A stretch of DNA of 64,000 nt from Pontiella sulfatireligans (GTDB taxonomy: Bacteria > Verrucomicrobiota > Kiritimatiellia > Kiritimatiellales > Pontiellaceae). The stretch lies in NCBI RefSeq assembly GCF_900890705.1, contig NZ_CAAHFH010000001.1:744001-808000 (forward strand), read 5' to 3'. The translations under genes and the position numbers were made by a program. The notes under the pieces are model-generated. The model was not told the origin of the DNA. It searched no databases and saw only the letters and a list, made by a program, of their open reading frames with translations. This document shows, piece after piece, positions 60,907 through 64,000 of this stretch. The stretch's first letter is position 1, and every line of letters starts with the position of its first letter.

Positions 60907-62430
60907 TTACTTCATCAGGCGCGGCGCGCTGAACCCCTGTTCGCGAATCTTCTTCAGCAGTGCAGTAAGCGTCTTTACTTTTTCCGGATGTTCTGCGGAA
61001 ACATTATGACGCTGGCCGGGGTCGGTTTTCAGATTGTAGAGCTCGCCCTGGATACTTTTCGGGCTGGCATAGCCATGCTTTTGCGCCCAGGCCGAAGGAG
61101 CGTCGCTCTTCCTTGGGGCGTCAATCACATTGACCAGCACCCAGTCGCCCTGGCGCATGGCGAACTGATCGTCGGCGGTGTTATGTACCGTCGCCGAACG
61201 GATCGCGGTCTCTTCGCCTTTGAACAGCGGCAGAACATTGTACGAATCCTCGGCCTGATCGGACGGAAGGTCAAATCCGGTCATCGCCGCAAAGGCGGCC
61301 ATCAGGTCGACCTGGGAAACCAGCGCGTCCGACACCTTTCCCGCCGGGGTCACCCCCGGCCAGCGAACGATGAACGGCACGTGGTGTCCTCCTTCATAGA
61401 TATCACGCTTCACTCCGCGGAACGGATTGGATGACCAGTGATCATGTGCTTTATCACGCGCAAAGGCATACCGTTCCGCCCCGTTGTCCGCCGTAAATAC
61501 TACCAGCGTATTGTCCGCCAGCCCCGCCGCATCGAGTGCGGTTAGAATCCGCCCAATGCAATGATCCGTTTCATAAACAAAATCGCCGTACGGCCCCGCC
61601 TGTGATTTCCCGTCAAACTCGTCATTGGGCACAATCGGGTTATGCGGTGCGCCGAATGCCATATAGAGGAAGAACGGTTGTTCCGCGTTCTCCTGCTGCT
61701 GAATAAACTCCAGCGCTTTCTGTGTGACCGTCGGCAGCACATCATATGGATTCCAGCCTTCCACCATCGGCCCGGCCACGGAATGGTCCCCCGCCTTCAG
61801 TTTGGCCGCCCGCTGGAGCTCGCGATTGTCATACATCAGGTTCGGCGCCTTCGTCACCCGGTCGTTTTCAATCCATGTGTAGGGCGGGAAGTTGATGACG
61901 TCCTCGCCGAAATAGGTATCGAATCCGTGCGCTGTCGGCCCGTCGGGAATCGGTTTCGACCAATCGTATGCAACCGGCGTTTTCGCGTTTTTCCCCAACG
62001 CCTTTACGGTCGCAACGCCGTCATTGGCAATCGCATCCCAGCCCATGCCCAGATGCCACTTTCCAATCGCCGCCGTACGGTAGCCGGACGCCTGCAGCAT
62101 TTCCGGCAGGGTCAGACGAGCCGCATCAAACTTGGATGAACCAAATTCACGTGCAATGTCATTAAACTTACGCCAGTGATAGCGGCCCGTCAGCAACCCG
62201 TAACGGCTGGGCGTACAAAGTCCCGACGACGAATGCCCGTCCGTGAAACGCATCCCTTCCGCTGCCAGCTTATCCAGATGCGGTGTTGGGATTTTCGAGT
62301 CCGGATTTTGGCACGACAAATCCCCGTATCCCAGATCGTCGGCGTAGAGGATGAGGATGTTAGGACGTTGCGTTGCGTAGCTCGTAAAGACCAAGCAGGT
62401 CAATACGGCGGCTGTGAACAGATGTCTCAT
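60907..62430 (-). CDS. S1 family sulfatase (CTPSR)
   Basis: A 507-residue exported sulfatase. [20 protein letters not shown] and [20 protein letters not shown] (Cys72) define the core; [35 protein letters not shown] and [14 protein letters not shown] complete it. The general text ([20 protein letters not shown]) is close to arylsulfatase A-like enzymes from marine PVC bacteria. It overlaps the upstream sulfatase by ATGA (62427-62430), so it is made from the same transcript. Confidence 0.95.
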   Translation of the reverse strand: MRHLFTAAVLTCLVFTSYATQRPNILILYADDLGYGDLSCQNPDSKIPTPHLDKLAAEGMRFTDGHSSSGLCTPSRYGLLTGRYHWRKFNDIAREFGSSKFDAARLTLPEMLQASGYRTAAIGKWHLGMGWDAIANDGVATVKALGKNAKTPVAYDWSKPIPDGPTAHGFDTYFGEDVINFPPYTWIENDRVTKAPNLMYDNRELQRAAKLKAGDHSVAGPMVEGWNPYDVLPTVTQKALEFIQQQENAEQPFFLYMAFGAPHNPIVPNDEFDGKSQAGPYGDFVYETDHCIGRILTALDAAGLADNTLVVFTADNGAERYAFARDKAHDHWSSNPFRGVKRDIYEGGHHVPFIVRWPGVTPAGKVSDALVSQVDLMAAFAAMTGFDLPSDQAEDSYNVLPLFKGEETAIRSATVHNTADDQFAMRQGDWVLVNVIDAPRKSDAPSAWAQKHGYASPKSIQGELYNLKTDPGQRHNVSAEHPEKVKTLTALLKKIREQGFSAPRLMK

Positions 62431-64000
62431 GGCCTCTTCCTTTCCGCCTTCTTGCCTTTCTTTTTGCCGAAACTGTTGGAGATCTCAACCGCACGCGCAT
62501 GCTCCTCCGGGCCGTAGTCCCAAAACTCGTCGATGACTTTGTTGCAAGCAAACTTCGGATCATCCTCGCCCAGTTCGGCGCGCCGTGTTTTCAAAGCGGC
62601 TTTCAACTTTTCGATAACCGAAGCGTATTCTGGATTATCGTAGACGTTGTTGTCTTCGGTCGGATCATTTCGCAGATCATAGAGTTCCCACGCAGGAGGG
62701 GTCTGCGCTTCTGATTCGTCTGGCAGGCACCCGTAGTATTGGATCAGCTTATATTCCTTGGTGCGGATCGCGATGCAGCCGGGCACCATCAGCTGCTTCA
62801 TATGCATCCAATAGTGATAATACGCGGCCTGTTTCCAGCTGGCCGGCTCCTGACCCGTTTCCAAGATGCTGCGGAAACTTTTTCCATGCATGTACTCCGG
62901 GGTCTCAACGCCGGCAAAGTCCAGCATCGTCGGGGCATAGTCGATGTTTTCAACAATCGCATCGGAGCGGCCGACTTTTACGGACTTCGGATAACGGACA
63001 ATGAACGGCATACGCATCGATTCCTCATAGGGCCAGCGCTTGTCCTGATAGTCATGTTCTCCCAGATAAAAGCCCTGGTCTCCCGTGTAAATGATGACGG
63101 TGTTTTCGTAGAGCCCTTCTGCTTTTAAATAATCAATCACGCGCTTGAGGTTGTCATCCACCCCTTTGACGCAGCGCAAGTAGGCTTTCAGATAATACTG
63201 ATACGCATCGCCCATGATCTCTTCATCGCTTTTGGACTGATCGAGTGATTTCTGCCATGCGCCGCGGCCATCGGCATCCGTATAATTTTTTCGTTTATGC
63301 CGGCGTCCAATCGAGGCGCCGATGACTGATGCCAACTCACCCTTTTCGCCTAAAGTGCCGAGCGAACCATGATTCTTTCGGTCGCGCATATTCGCGGGCT
63401 CGGGAATGGTCACATCCGCCAGATAGCTTTCGTAACGCGGCGCATACTCAAACATGCCGTGGGGGGCTTTGAAGTGAAGCTTCAGAAAAAACGGTTTGTT
63501 CGGATCGCGCTTCTCCTTAAACCAGGTCAGCGCGGAATCCGCAATGCAATCCGAAGAGTGCCCTGACATCTTCACCTTTTTTTCGCCTTTCGCGATCGAT
63601 TCGCCAAACTCCGGATCAAAATAAAGCCCCTGTCCTCCGCCGTGACCGATGAGCACCTTATAATAATCAAAGGCGTCCGGATTGGTGTGCAAATGCCATT
63701 TGCCGACCACCGCGGTTTCATACCCGGCCTTTTTCATCTCATGCGCTAGATACTGCCGCTCGGCGGGCAGTTTTCCGCCCAGATCGATACAGCCGTTCAC
63801 GGCGCTGCTCTGGCCGGTCAAAATGGACGCGCGGCTCGGTGTGCAGATGGAGTTCTGGCAGAATGCGTTTTCCATCACCATTCCTTCTGCAGCGAGCGAG
63901 TCGACCGTCGGGCACGGATTCAATGCCGCCAAACGACCGCCATACGCGCCGACCGCCTGCGAGGTATGATCATCGGCCATCACAAAGAGAATATTGGGTT
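62427..64000 (-). CDS. S1 family sulfatase (CTPSR), 5' end outside window
   Basis: The frame stays open to the window edge and reads [20 protein letters not shown] at the start, so only the signal peptide is missing. [15 protein letters not shown] is the formylglycine motif, with [40 protein letters not shown] and [20 protein letters not shown] (Asp-Gln instead of Asp-Asn). The C-terminus is a basic tail, [15 protein letters not shown]. The [20 protein letters not shown] and [19 protein letters not shown] text is typical of sulfatases annotated as arylsulfatase or N-acetylglucosamine-6-sulfatase-like. It is the first gene of the operon inside the window; more genes may lie upstream. Confidence 0.93.
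   Translation of the reverse strand, partial: PNILFVMADDHTSQAVGAYGGRLAALNPCPTVDSLAAEGMVMENAFCQNSICTPSRASILTGQSSAVNGCIDLGGKLPAERQYLAHEMKKAGYETAVVGKWHLHTNPDAFDYYKVLIGHGGGQGLYFDPEFGESIAKGEKKVKMSGHSSDCIADSALTWFKEKRDPNKPFFLKLHFKAPHGMFEYAPRYESYLADVTIPEPANMRDRKNHGSLGTLGEKGELASVIGASIGRRHKRKNYTDADGRGAWQKSLDQSKSDEEIMGDAYQYYLKAYLRCVKGVDDNLKRVIDYLKAEGLYENTVIIYTGDQGFYLGEHDYQDKRWPYEESMRMPFIVRYPKSVKVGRSDAIVENIDYAPTMLDFAGVETPEYMHGKSFRSILETGQEPASWKQAAYYHYWMHMKQLMVPGCIAIRTKEYKLIQYYGCLPDESEAQTPPAWELYDLRNDPTEDNNVYDNPEYASVIEKLKAALKTRRAELGEDDPKFACNKVIDEFWDYGPEEHARAVEISNSFGKKKGKKAERKRP

Noticed and set aside
38271..64000. Specific substrates and S1 subfamily numbers for each sulfatase
   Set aside because: Regiospecificity and subfamily need profile searches; motif reading alone cannot support them.
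1..64000. CRISPR arrays, tRNA or rRNA genes, intact transposases
   Set aside because: No regularly spaced repeats with unique spacers, cloverleaf or rRNA text, or transposase motifs were found on either strand.

Overview
The window looks like part of the chromosome of a marine PVC-superphylum bacterium, most likely a Kiritimatiellota member of the Pontiella type. This is inferred from content, not from a marker gene. The content is 13 S1 sulfatases in 64 kb (12 complete, one cut by the window edge), fucosidases of family GH29, FISUMP-domain fusions, Verrucomicrobia-style C-terminal exoprotein domains, and ECF sigma factors with membrane Ser/Thr kinases. No rRNA, tRNA, CRISPR array or intact transposase was seen.

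Layout. (1) 1-2.5 kb: the C-terminal part of a membrane Ser/Thr kinase on + faces an ECF sigma factor on -, next to a GH95-like gene fragment. (2) 2.8-13.8 kb, + strand: a sialate O-acetylesterase-like SGNH esterase, a 1718-residue modular heparinase II/III-like protein and two GH29 fucosidases, with two decayed gene scraps between them. (3) 30.6-14.4 kb, - strand: an operon-like run of a tiny signal-peptide ORF, a two-domain propeller protein (candidate lambda-carrageenase type), a LacZ-type GH2, two FISUMP-GH29 fucosidases, two sulfatases, a GH127 enzyme, a broken sulfatase and a small lipoprotein. (4) 33.8-30.8 kb: a truncated beta-helix gene, an ECF sigma factor and a full-length Ser/Thr kinase, the last two overlapping by ATGA. 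(5) 34.0-38.3 kb: an island bordered by a roughly 180-nt repeat, with a truncated DUF1016 gene and a SNF2 helicase carrying a C-terminal PD-(D/E)XK-like motif. (6) 64.0-38.3 kb, - strand: one continuous run of 18 genes whose largest gap is 55 nt. It holds 11 sulfatases, three small propeller proteins, a c-type cytochrome/propeller protein, two beta-helix proteins and one internally deleted sulfatase.

How it may work together. The enzymes fit export to the periplasm or outside, where sulfatases desulfate a galactose- and fucose-containing marine polysaccharide and the lyase, beta-helix enzymes, GH2, GH29 and GH127 cut it. The sigma/kinase pairs are natural candidates for regulators. All sulfatases are of the Cys type, so they need a maturase (FGE or anSME) that is not encoded here.

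The least ordinary feature is the amount of gene debris between intact genes. Several scraps keep a start codon and signal peptide joined to the last residues of an exoprotein, often still overlapping the next gene's start codon. A palindromic element of about 69-75 nt also sits in frame inside the signal-peptide region of a sulfatase. Family assignments come from reading motifs by eye; no database search was possible.
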